Shown piece after piece: positions 11,746 to 22,702 of a stretch of 64,000 nt of DNA. The position numbers were made by a program, and so were the translations under genes. The stretch is from contig NC_133657.1 in the NCBI RefSeq assembly GCF_009905375.1, forward strand, positions 44,380,192 to 44,444,191, written 5' to 3'. Origin of the DNA: Apium graveolens. Lineage: Eukaryota; Streptophyta; Magnoliopsida; Apiales; Apiaceae. Each line of letters begins with the position of its first letter. Position 1 is the stretch's first letter. The notes beneath the pieces were generated by a model, which saw only the letters and a program-made list of their open reading frames with translations, ran no database searches and was not told where the DNA came from.

Positions 11746-12058
11746 AATGGCACAGTCAATCTGGTTCGATGTCTATGGCACACATACTGTTACAATCTTT
11801 CAGAATCGAATCCCAACTCCATATCCTATCAATGACATTCCACACAATGTCTGAATTCAACTTCCATATGTCATCAAAAATGATGTTCTATTCTTCCAAA
11901 GAGAATTTCGCCTCCACACTCTTTGACAGCAAGAGAAAATCATTCGTCTTGCTATTCTCTTCATTGAAAGTGGGAAGAAGAAGCCATGATCCTTCATCAC
12001 CTTCGTCTTCCTGGAAAACACTTTCCGGCTGTTTCTCTTCACCGTCAGCGGTGTTTAG
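11746..12058 (+). pseudogene. Small unrecognised accessory ORF of Copia-1, broken by three stops
   Basis: From ATG at 11,746 one frame reads MAQSIWFDVYGTHTVTIF and continues for about 104 codons to a TAG at 12,058. It is interrupted by TGA codons after HNV, after RLHTL and after KKKP. I recognise no family. Support for a former gene is the good start context, the promoter-like leader, and a frame that resumes cleanly after each stop. It lies between pol and the large accessory ORF. It could instead be chance coding potential in a 3' spacer. Confidence 0.35.
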
Positions 12059-12788
12059 GCCACTTATGCGCAGACTGCTTGTTTAATCATAGATTAGGAT
12101 GTTATTGTAATCCTCCTTGCATTTACTTCAAAACAAATTTCATGAAATGTAATCTTATGATACATTAATGAAATGTCTTCTTTTTGCAAGATTTAGTCTA
12201 TGTTTATCTCGAATTATATGCATGTGAATGATATTTGAAGCCTGTTAATCTTTACTTCATCCATTTCAATTGAATATACTTGATGATTGTTTTGATTAAA
12301 ATTATGGTCTGCTAATAATATCTGATGCTTTGTACAACAACTGTTGAATTCGAATCGACACATCCTGATTTTGTCGAATCCTGACAATGAAAAGGTCTCA
12401 AATCCTGACGACAGCTCAGCATTTACTAATTCAGATTATCAGTGTTAATTTCTGAGTAGGCTTATTGCTAAAATTAAGTATCTCACTTAATTAATAGTGA
12501 ATGGTGGATTATATGATAAAAAAATGTTTACTGTTGTGTCTCGACATCTCTGTACGTATTTTGTCTTTACTTCCGCAAATTACTCCACCGTCAAAATCTG
12601 TTACTCGGTAATTGTTTCCTGTCCGAAGTCAAAATCACGCTACTTACCTTCTTCATATGAATGTGTTATACTTACTCCAGAGTAGAAAAGCTATATAATT
12701 AAAAAGAATCTCTGTTACATAATTCATCATACACATAGCTTCATTGTTTACATATAACTTATAGTCACTCTCTCAAGCTATACACATC
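12059..12788 (+). promoter_or_regulatory. Non-coding spacer and promoter-like leader before the large accessory ORF
   Basis: No coding region is visible. The Copia-1 motif occurs at 12,361-12,409 in three variants (ATCCTGATT, AATCCTGACA, AATCCTGACG). A CTATATAATTAAA box at about 12,691 stands about 98 bp upstream of the ATG at 12,789, and the leader ends in CTCTCTCAAGCTATACACATC. This is the same arrangement as before the small ORF. A polyadenylation-like AATGAAA lies near 12,167. Confidence 0.35.
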
Positions 12789-13625
12789 ATGACATCGTCT
12801 GAAGTTTCACCACTTTTCAGTCAAACCACAATCATTCATGGAAATACATTTGGTACCAACAATTACTTAGCTCTGCTTTCACATCAGCAGCTACCATCCT
12901 CTTTTCATGATATTCAGGATTTTCTACTATAATGTCCAATTGGATATGTTCTTACAAATCCTGTCAAGGTGTCATACAAGGTTGTCATGCAGGTATGGAA
13001 TACAGCCTTGGTCAATACAACAAATACTGGTTTTTCCTTTGAGTATAAGGGTCACAGGTATGAGGTTGATGCTGATGTTCTGCTTCAAGCCTTGAGATTA
13101 CCTGCCTTTGATGGTGCTCCTGACACCTATACCATTGAGCAGTTGTTTGATATGCTGAGGACTTTAGGTTATAAAGGAGAAATCACAACCATTGGAAAAT
13201 TGGCAACGACAAAACTGAAAAGAGAATGGAACTTTTTCTTTGATTGCATCAGTAGGTGTTTCTTGAACAAAACAACAAATTTTGATGCTCTTCCATCCAC
13301 CTCTCTGAAAATTGGGTACTCTCTTCTTTACTATGGTAATTTTGATTATGGTAATACTATAATACAATTTATAATTGCTAGAAAAGCAGATGCCTCAGGA
13401 GTAATAGGGTATACTCAATTTCTACAACTGATTTTCACTTTTCTATGCACTAATGCTATTTTTGATGATGATGAATTACTTCCTATTTTTCAAATTTCTG
13501 AAAAAGCAAATCACTGATCATATTAAAAGGGATGAAAAGAATAAATTTTCAGGACCTCCTTTTTTGCCTTGAGAGGTTAGGCAATTTCTGTTAAGAAATA
13601 AACCTACACAAGTGCCTGCAAATCC
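12789..13625 (+). pseudogene. Copia-1 large accessory ORF, N-terminal part
   Basis: It starts at ATG 12,789 (MTSSEVSPLFSQTTIIHG). One TAA near 12,930 interrupts the frame, which then runs open through VWNTALVNTTNTGFSFEYKG. A helical domain follows, with the words LRLPAFDGAPDTY, LGYKGEITTIGKL and EWNFFFDCISRCF. A frameshift near 13,495 and a stop near 13,570 follow, and the frame continues to KPTQVPANP at the family B insertion. In layout it resembles the downstream ORF I recall from asterid copia elements, in which a helical segment of this kind precedes a charged repeat-rich region. Function is unknown. A related N-terminus lies at 41,809-42,068 on the minus strand. Confidence 0.6.
13621..13625. 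repeat. Probable target-site duplication, left copy (family B)
   Basis: AATCC at 13,621-13,625 pairs with AACCC at 21,310-21,314, one mismatch. Removing 13,626-21,314 rejoins the Copia-1 frame as VPANP-DAGTS, which supports a single insertion event. Confidence 0.6.
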
Positions 13626-14550
13626 TATAACGACTCGTGTATTTTTGAATTATTTAAATATGTGATTATTATGGAAATTATTAAATAAAATATGTGTATT
13701 GGTTTTGACCACTTTGTGTTGTTTGATTATTATCTAGGTGTGATTTATGATGTATCGGGTTGTCCGCGTGATTAATTAAGGAATTGTATTGAATTGTTTC
13801 ACTTTTAAAGTGAAATTAATGCAAATTTATTTGTATAGATATTTGAAGTGCCTCTAAAATTGTTTTTATGATTTTATAATTACATTAATTATTTTTAGGA
13901 TTTTACAAAATTGAGAAATCAATATTTCATTAATTATTTATTTATAAATAATTTTCCGAGTGTGTTCAATGGTAAAATCCATATTTAATTATGGAAATCT
14001 TCAAAAATCATGAAATTTATATTCTATTAAGTTTGTATTATTTTGAGAATTTTAAAATAATTTTGGTAATTTTAGGATTAATTTTTACCCGCGCGTTGTT
14101 TCATTTTATTGATAAAAGCGGGTATAAGTGGCATCCCAGAAATTATGTTAAAATTACAAAAAAAATGTTTTCATTTACTCCGGGATATTTCTAGCATTTT
14201 AAGATTATTATTGTAATTTATCAAATTTGTTTTAAAAATGACTCGGCTCGTTAATTTCAGAATTCAGGGTGATTATCGGGTCCCCGGGTATTCAGGGACA
14301 CGTGTTAACATCTAATAAAAGATGTTAACACGTATCCATTTAAAGGACACGTGCGGGCTGCAGATTAACTCCCCCAAAACATCATCTCTTTCTCCTTTGT
14401 ATCGTCTCAATCTCTCTTACTCGTCTCAGTCTCTCTTCCTCGTTATATTCCTTGTTCTTCCTTTCTTTTTTTCCGCTCTTTTCTCCATTTTCTTCTCCTG
14501 GTCGCGGCTGTCTTTTCCGGCCAATTTTCCGGTAATTTCCGTTTGTTCCT
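13626..14550 (+). repeat. Family B LTR, 5' fragment
   Basis: It starts TATAACGACTCG and matches the start of the central LTR (16,720 onward) nearly base for base for about 865 bp, to about 14,492. The remaining bases up to 14,550 may be LTR sequence missing from the central copy. The first dinucleotide is TA rather than TG in both copies, a shared mutation of the canonical end. Confidence 0.8.
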
Positions 14551-16719
14551 GGGACTAACACTAGTAATATTTATTTTGAAACCTTATGAGCAGAAGTATC
14601 CTACTCATAATTGGGACTAACAGTAGTAATATTTATTTTGAAAGATTGGGAAACATGATATGTATGGAGAAAAGTGTAAGATCTATGCGGACTCCAAAAG
14701 TTTAAAGTATGTACTCACGAGGAAAAGCAAATGTAGAGGCATGAGATAAGCAAAAAGGAGAGAATGAACGTAGAAACTGTACCAGAAGAATTATCTATGG
14801 AATTTTAGAAGTTAGAGTTGGAAGTTAGATATATAATTCCAAGGAAACAATGATGGGTAGTATGACCTTTCAGTCAGAATTGCTAAGAAAAGATAAGGTG
14901 ATGTCAAGAGAAGATAATGGATCATGATGTTAACAGTTAGTAAGAGGAAGATTATGCACCCAGAAGAACGATCACGATATTCCTAGATTTTCTTCCAGCA
15001 CTTGGATGCTATAAGTAGAAGGATTAAGAAATGAGATCCCACAGGGAAATCACAATATAAAGTATTTAATTTATTGAAGACATGCTAAGATATATTGAAA
15101 TTTAAAGAAAAATAGTGATAACCAGATATAAAAAGGAAATTTCAAGAGGGATTAGTAAGTGTTGGACATGTCAGGGAGTTAAGGCGAAGTATTGGAGGCC
15201 TAGTAGACAAGGCAGACCCAGGAAGTGATTTTATAGGGATCGAATCGTGAACTGTACCAGTGATATTAAGGGAGAAAAAGGAATGAAATTATAAGAGTAT
15301 GTACTGATTATCGGGAGTTTAATAAAATAACGAATAAGAAGAAGTGAGACCCTATAAAGAATTGATTACTTACGAGACCTAATTTAAGAAGTATGTTATA
15401 TCTCGGAGATTAACTTAAGAACCGACCTGAGAATATATCAGAGATTACGATTAAAGTGAGTTAAGAGCATTGCAAGCTCTGGTGATATTATGTGAAATAA
15501 CAAGTATATCAGGTGACTATAAGGAATTAAAGATCATGGTGTATAAGGAGTAATTAGATAAATAAACTGTATTTATTGATAACATCCTCAGCTACTCAAA
15601 GAATAAGAAAGTCTACGTGGAATGCCCAAGGAATTTTCTCCAAGGAAGCAACTATGCGTTGAGTTTTCAAGAATGAAATTTTGACGAAGGTTAACAAAAG
15701 ACTCTGATTAATCCGTTAATAACTACCTGAGCAAAGCCGTATGGTAACAGATGCCTTATGCCGACAAAAAGGATTGGATGTAGTTAGGACCACCGAGGAG
15801 TTAATAAACGAATTGGAAAGAGTGGAATCTGAAGTTTAAATACTTAAAGGTAATAATACATAAATATATGAGATTACTTCTCAGCCTTAACTGATGGAAA
15901 AGAGTAAGAGATATTTAGATGTTTAGAAACCAAGTTGAAAACGAGCACCGCCTATCATCCTTAAACGGAGAGTCAAAGTACGGAAGTGATTCAGAAAATG
16001 TAAGATATGTTGAGAGATTGAGTTTTAAGGAAACACTGGAATGATCATTTATCATCGATGTCATCTTTGGAATGCTATTTTATCAAGCTTCATGTGAACG
16101 CAAGTGTAGGTTCCATTTTTATTGAGATAAAGTAGGAGAAAGAAAGTTGTTAAATTCTAAGTTAATTCAGCACACCAAGAGTGTAGTGATATTGATTGAA
16201 ACAGCACAGAGTAGATAAAGAAAGAAGGCAAAATTGTATCGAAAGAGAATATGAGTATAGAAATAGGACCAGTAGTGTTAGTACAAGTTTCATCTTGAAA
16301 GAGACTGGATAAGTCTAAGTAGAAGGGACAGGTTAAGTCCTAAAATTAGTGAACCATTCGAGATATTAATAAATATAAATAAAGTTGTTCGTGAGTTGAT
16401 GTTACCGTCACAACAGTGTGTACATATAATGTGTTTGGCCTGTCAAAGTTAAAGCGATAAGTATTTGATTTGAATTAAGTGATTGATCATGAGCCAATGG
16501 GGCTCTTGTCCAAGTTTGTTTTGTATATAGTGATCGATCCAAATTCTTGATCGTTAAAGGCGAGTCATTGGAAATGAGTGTATATATATAGTAAGTACGT
16601 TTGGAATCCTCGAGTAGAAGAGTCTACTTGGAAACTAGAGTCAGATATGCTTGACAAACATCCTCACTTGTGTAATTAGACCAGATTTTGAGGACAAAAT
16701 CTTTTTAAGGGGGGAAGGA
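14551..16719 (+). pseudogene. pol: Family B gypsy pol remnant with polypurine tract
   Basis: No long frame survives, but Ty3/gypsy pol words can be read across frames. An RT piece reads CTDYREFNKIT near 15,305. A GKANVVADALSRK-like linker piece lies near 15,740. An integrase piece equivalent to [13 protein letters not shown], damaged by stops, lies near 15,950. Order and spacing are those of gypsy pol from RT to integrase. A polypurine tract (TTTTAAGGGGGGAAGGA) ends at 16,719, directly before the next LTR. An imperfect direct repeat, GGGACTAACACTAGTAATAT and its later variant, sits at 14,551 and 14,612 at the left junction. Confidence 0.7.
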
Positions 16720-19700
16720 TATAACGACTCGTGTATTTTTGAATTATTTAAATATGTGATTATTATGGAAATTATTAAATAAAATATGTGTATTGGTTTT
16801 GACCACTATGTGTTGTTTGATTATTATGTAGGTGTGATTTATGATGTATCGGGTTGTCCGCGTGATTAATTAAGGAATTATATTGAATTGTTTCACTTTT
16901 AAAGTGAAATTAATGCAAATTTATTTTTATAAATATTTGAAGTGCCTCTAAAATTATTTTTATGATTTTATAATTACATTAATTATTTTTAGGATTTTAT
17001 AAAATTGAGAAATCAATATTTCATTAATTATTTATTTATAAATGATTTTCTGAGTGTGTTCAATGGTAAAATCCATATTTAATTATGGAAATCTTCAAAA
17101 ATCATGAAATTTATATTTTATTAAGTTCCTATTATTTTGAGAATTTTAAAATTATTTTGGTAATTTTAGGATTAATTTTTACCCGCGCGTTGTTTCGTTT
17201 TATTGATAAAAGCGGGTATAAGTGGCATCCCAGAAATTGTGTTAAAATTACAAAAATTTTGTTTTCATTTACTCAGGGATATTTCTAGCATTTTAAGATT
17301 ATTATTGTAATTTATCAAAAAAATTTAAAAAATGACTCGACTCGTTAATTTCAGAATTCGGGGTGATTATCGGGTCCGCGGGTATTCAGGGACACGTGTT
17401 AACATCTAATAAAAGATGTTAACACGTATCCATTTAAAGGACACTTGCGGGCTGCAGATTAACTCCCCCAAAACATCATTTATTTCTAGTCTGTATCGTC
17501 TCAATCTCTCTTACACGTCTCAGTCTCTCTTCCTCGTTATATTCCCTGTTCTTCCTTTCTTTTTTTCTGTTTTTTTCTCCGTATGTATATGTGCGTATTT
17601 ATGTGTGCTATTGCGTGTGTGTGTTTGTCAGTTGCGATTGTGAGTGTCGTGGTGGTGTTTTGCCGCCTGCTTCTGTGTTCTTCCGGCCACGATGGTTGGC
17701 CTGTGTTTGGCGTGTGTATACGCGCGTGTTGCCATGTTCATTTCGGGATTTTAATTATTTTATCTAATTCTGCAGGTGCTTAATTGATTGGTTTCGTGAA
17801 AAGAACATATATTTGTTATGAAAAAGTATGGATATAATCGGTGGGATTCGTGTAGGATGTTCGTTATAAATAAAAACCCGTGAATTTTGCCGCCATCGAC
17901 GATGAGCTTCGGCGAGTCGACGGTGGACGGTGATGAATTTATTCTGAGTCCTAATTTTTATAAAATAAATAAAATGAGTCATGTAATTAGTTTTGTATGG
18001 GAATGGTTGTGGAATTGTGAAAATCGGATTGTAGTTGGTTTAGATCTTGTTGTGATTGATTTGACGTCGATGATGTTTCGACGGGTAGTCCGATAAACAA
18101 AGGGGACGCTGTCCGATTTCCGAAAAATCAAACTACGGAAATACGCGAGCGTATCCGATGATTATCGGGACGTCGAGCGAGTATAAGTAAATACATATAC
18201 GTATATTTTATACAAAACCTGATTATATGTTGTAGTGAAACGTTTTGCCAAAACCAATAACCCTAATTTCATACAATGACGAGTATACGCATTTTTTTAA
18301 AATGAACACCGAATTGATTTTGAGGACATGAATCCTAACTGATGCCTGTATTGCAATAATGTATGTGTTACGATTCAGGTTTTGTTAACGCATGGGTAGA
18401 TTGTTAGCGAGGATATGTCAAGCATAATCAAATGTCTAAGTTAGGATGTTTCGACCTTGTAGGTTCTAGTAGGAATGCCCGAGAATTGGCATTGGACGAA
18501 GGATAGTTGGTGGTCGGTCGAAAAGCTCAGTAAGATTTCAATCAAAGGACGTAAGTGTTGAGGTCGAATCCAGTGTGATTTAGTGGATAGACAATAAAGC
18601 CTGAGCGGCAGAGTCGGCTCAGAGTTGATCAGTAATAGTTGTAAAGCCTGTAAGGCAAGTACATCTAAACCTTTTTCGAGATATAATACAAATATTTCTA
18701 AATTCTCTCATGGCATATTGTTAAGTATTCAAAATAGCTCTGTTTTATGTTGAAAGTACTTTGGAATCCTTCAGCCTTGAACCTGAGCCACATCATTTGA
18801 TCTTTGAGCCGTAAGCCTTATTCTTTGTGAACCAATTCTTGTTGATTTACCAAATACTAAACCACACAAACACGATACTGCTCCACAAATATATATCCAT
18901 TATATACCAAATACTGGAACAGAATTGTTTAAACAAACAGAAACTTTTATACTCAACCATACCTTGTGACATCAAAGTACTAAAACCTTGTAAAAACATT
19001 GTTCATCTAATACCCGATTATCCTACAGGCTGGAGGCCATTTCTTTTATATACTTTGACATACCCTTTTTGTAACCATGAATTTTCACCATGCTCTTATA
19101 CAAATGTTCTATTGTTATTGATTATGATCCAGTTTTATTGAATTATATTGTTTATCATATTGAATTGCTTTAGAATTGGATAGTTTTCTTTATGTGGACC
19201 AGATTCGTGGTCAGACCATATCAATGGTCAAGTTAGGCCAATGTGTGCCTTGGATCCAGTAGTTAGAGCAGTGATGTGTGCTTTGCTCGGGATTAGTGCG
19301 TGACTGATCAGCAGCCTAACCTTGGTTTTAAAAAAAACTTAAAATAAATATCCAATTATATTGATTGTTTAACAAGAAACTTGATTCCTTTGAATCATCT
19401 CGTTTGATCATTGTTTAGCCTCAGTTATTGTTATTGTGACTTGCTGAGCTAGTTAGCTCACTCTTGCGAATCTTTATATATATTTTATAGTTAAAAAGGA
19501 TATGGATGATAGTGAAGTTCCTCAGTCCAAAATGCGATCTAGGATTCCAGTTTGAGTTGGATTGAGCTAGCAGAAGCTTCATATGGTAGTGAGATAATAA
19601 GATTGTAAGAATAATTTCATTATCAGTTGTAAGTTAAATTAGTTGGGATTTGGTACGTTGTAATAAAAGTTAGGATTGTGGCTTGTTTTCATACTTTAAC

Positions 19701-19821
19701 CTGTTGTGATCCGTGGTTGTGTAAAGCAGGGTCATTACAAAGAATATTTCGTATACAGGTCTACATATTGTGTATGTGTTGTGGACCCCAAACTTCTGAC
19801 CCGGGTTTGGAGGGCGCCACA
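16720..19821 (+). repeat. Family B central LTR (3,102 bp)
   Basis: It is preceded by a polypurine tract and followed by GGTTAGTATCAGAGC, a decayed tRNA-Met primer site. It ends GGGCGCCACA. Its 5' 865 bp match 13,626-14,492, and its 3' 483 bp match 20,825-21,309. The 3' half resembles the LTR at 25,942-29,106, including a doubled 'ccagattcgtggtc' word. Small open frames in it (17,085-17,783 and 18,827-19,141) are not supported as genes. Confidence 0.85.
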
Positions 19822-20824
19822 GGTTAGTATCAGAGCTACAGGTTATAAGTCACGGAAACAAGCCTAGATTGTCGGGATTGGGTAGAGGGTTAGGATTAGG
19901 AATAGGAAATAGAAAGATAAGACGTTGTGAGGTTGAGTGCGATTGTATAGTAGGTCTCCGGCATGGTTCGTATTACGATTCGGGATTCTTAACATTGTGA
20001 CGTGATTTCCAGATAATGATAATGGTAGATCCTGATTTCCCTGCATTATCTGATCGTTTGGAGCTTTCCGTTCGAGGATCGTCATCTTCTCCCAGATTTA
20101 ATTTGCACCTTGTTCCTCCATCAGTATTAAAGGTACTACCTTCTGTTATGACAGTTGCACTTTTTCAAGTTATTCAACGCTATTTTACCACCTCTTGATA
20201 CGTGACTACTTATTTAAGAACCTCCATCTGTTTATTCTTGTTTTACTGGACATTCGGCTGTGAGTGTATCTCTTCAGTTTACCCTACATCCTATTATATG
20301 CCCTCAGTTTAAAACCTATCTTATGGAGCAACAGTATTTACGAAGATGGAATCGATAGCTACAGTAAAGGGATGCATGAGATATTAATAAAGGTGAGAAG
20401 AAGTTTAGAAAGAAGATTCAAGTGTTCCGGAGGATAGCTTCTACCTGATGAAAAGAAGCCATTAGTGACCAGGCCACCCGTGATTAGTTGTGGGATGGAT
20501 TAGATGAATTTTAAAAAGGTTAGAGAGAAAAGTATAAATCTGGAATATTTATAGAATTAAATGATGGTGCTATGATAAATGCGATATGTAAAGTAGTGAT
20601 GTGATGTGAGATGAGCAAATTTTGGTTCTATGAAATAGACTTGTTGACTATTGGATAGTCTGTTCCACTTAATAATTGCAAAGTTGATAACGGGAGTATT
20701 ACCAGTATGGAAGCCTTGATGTGAAGCTACGAATAAAATAATATGCAACGACAATTGAAGTTTCATCGATTAAGGAAGGTAAATGGACACGATGAAGGAG
20801 AAAAGGTAGATTGAAGTGAACAGA
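19822..20824 (+). pseudogene. Family B primer site and decayed gag leader
   Basis: It begins with a mutated primer site, GGTTAGTATCAGAGC. A short stretch from about 20,015 reads MIMVDPDFPALSDRLELSVR before stops. No clear gag domain remains in the rest, which looks like AG-rich decayed internal sequence. It ends where LTR homology resumes at about 20,825, implying that the rest of the internal region and most of an LTR are deleted. Confidence 0.5.
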
Positions 20825-21309
20825 CCTTAAAATGAATATCCAATTCTATTGATTGTTTAACAAGAAACTTGATTCCTTTGAATCATCTCGTTTGATCATT
20901 ATTTAGCCTCAGTTATTGTTATTGTGACTTGCTGAGCTAGTTAGCTCACTCTTGCAAATCTTTTTATATATTTTACAGTTAAAAAGGATATGGATGATAG
21001 TGAAGTTCCTCAGTCCAAAGTGCGAGCTAGGATTCCAGTTTGAGTTGGATCGAGCTAGCGGAAGCTTCATATGGTAGTGAGATAATAAGATTGTAAGAAT
21101 AATTTCATTATCAGTTATAAGTTAAATTAGTTAGGATTTGGTACATTGTAATAAAAGTTAGGGTTGTGGCTTCCTTTCATACTTTAACCTGTTGTGATCC
21201 GTGGTTGTGTAAAGCAGGGTCATTGCAAAGAATATTTCGTATACAGGTCTACATATTGTATATGTGTTGTGGACCCCAAACTTCTGACCCGGGTTTGGAG
21301 GGCGCCACA
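20825..21309 (+). repeat. Family B LTR, 3' fragment
   Basis: About 485 bp match the end of the central LTR (19,338-19,821), including the same GGGCGCCACA terminus. The Copia-1 accessory frame resumes immediately after. The start of the open frame at 21,166 lies in this LTR and is therefore artefactual. Confidence 0.85.
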
Positions 21310-22327
21310 AACCCTGATGCTGGCACCTCTGTCACAGTTCCTGATGCTGAGAATCAAGACACAACCCATCTTGTTTCTAACCCAAGCATTTCTTCTTTCA
21401 AACAACAAACACACCCAGCTTCAAAATTAGCCTCATCTGCTGTCTCTCAAAAGACATCAGTTGAAACAAAGAAAGGGCTATCTAGGAAATCTGTCACATC
21501 TGGACAGAAAGCTAAACAAGCCTCACTTAGTGAGAGAGAGAAGAAAGAAGACTGCTTTCCAGTCAAGAGACGAAGACTGATTTTACATGATAATTCTGAC
21601 ACTGATGATCAGATGCCAATAAGGTTGTTGTCAAAAACTAAGACATCCAGTGATTCTACTGGAACCAGGGAGCCAACTACTGCTGCTAGTGCTCTACTCG
21701 ACAAGCTTCCAGAAATTGAAGCAAATGCTGAACTCAAGAAACCTACAGCGATCCAGTTGAAAAGAAAAAGTGAAACAGTAGTTGGATACATCAGAAAGAA
21801 GAAGAAGACTCAGCTTCTTACCAAGGATGTCAGTACACAATAACCTAAGTCTCAAAGGGATTTAGCAACTGCAACACATCCAGTCACACAAGAACCATCT
21901 TCTCAAATGGAAGTGAAGGCACTGAGGCTACCCATATTATTGTAAATATTGCTTAGGGTGATCTTCTTGCTGACTCTGTTCAACTATTACAGGACAAGCA
22001 AACTCATCAGGAGATAAAGTCAAGGGTTGATGCACTCATAAATGATCCTATTTTTAAGGCGAGCACACAAGAACCTTCACCAAGCACTTCTGAAGTAGCT
22101 CACTTTTCTCACTCCACAAGAACCACCAGTTCAAAGTACTGATGCCGGTCTCTCACCTTCTCTTGACAGAACAACTCCTGATGTGCCAGCAGCTCGCACT
22201 CAGACTCATCTTTCAACTGAATTAGCTACTATTGATGATCCTCTATTGGTTGCTAGCCTGCAAAAGCATCTTGATATGCTGTTTGTTTCTCCACTATCAT
22301 CACTACCACTTGAGGACTCACCTTCAG
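21310..22327 (+). pseudogene. Copia-1 large accessory ORF, second part (to intron donor)
   Basis: The frame resumes after the family B element. Residues are rich in S, T, K and Q, with basic clusters PVKRRRLIL and GYIRKKKKTQLL that look like nuclear-localisation signals. A stop follows at 21,841. The frame then shifts twice and continues (LQDKQTHQEIKSRVDALIND, later SLDRTTPDVPAARTQTHLST) to LPLEDSPSG, where a GT splice donor occurs. No enzyme motif is seen. A low-complexity, charged, probably disordered region is the best description. Confidence 0.55.
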
Positions 22328-22702
22328 GTATTGCTAACTTTCTAATATGTTCTTATGTTTGTATGATTATAAATAGTCTCTTCTTTGAGGTTACCTCTAT
22401 TTATATGACAAGCATACTACTCTTCTCAGCCATCTCTTATTTATTTGCTAAATGTGTGATTGAGCCTTTCTGTGAGACTGTGTGAAAATTTAATGTGAGA
22501 AAATTAAATTATTGAGTGGCAGTCTCCTGTACTGGAAAAAGGAGAGGTAGTTTTGAGACAAAAATCTTATAAGTTTTTCTTTACTTATAAAGTTTCTTCT
22601 GTGAGAATAATGTTACTCTTAAAAGTAATATGTTGAGTGAGAAGTGATCAGATCACTTGAAAAGAAGAGAGAGATTTAGGTGTTACTATGTTTTTGTTTC
22701 AG
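22328..22702 (+). other. Probable intron in Copia-1 accessory ORF (375 bp)
   Basis: The donor is TTCAG/GTATTG and the acceptor is TTTTTGTTTCAG/GATCTC. The sequence between is AT-rich with stops. Joining the exons keeps one frame: S-P-S-G across the junction, phase 1, followed by SHQPQASLAKNLAKGKAILP. Both borders fit plant consensus. Confidence 0.6.

Larger units (their letters stand above)
13626..21309 (+). mobile_element. Family B Ty3/gypsy tandem dimer inserted in Copia-1
   Basis: Order: partial LTR (5' portion), decayed pol, polypurine tract, complete 3.1-kb LTR, decayed primer site and gag leader, then partial LTR (3' portion). This is the order expected of two elements sharing a central LTR, with one deletion in each half. 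Flanking Copia-1 sequence is interrupted only once, and near-identical 5-bp flanks suggest the structure arose after or at a single insertion. Confidence 0.75.

Noticed and set aside
13991..14194. 67-codon frame repeated at 17,085-17,288
   Set aside because: Within family B LTR fragments; repetition reflects the LTR, and composition is AT-driven.
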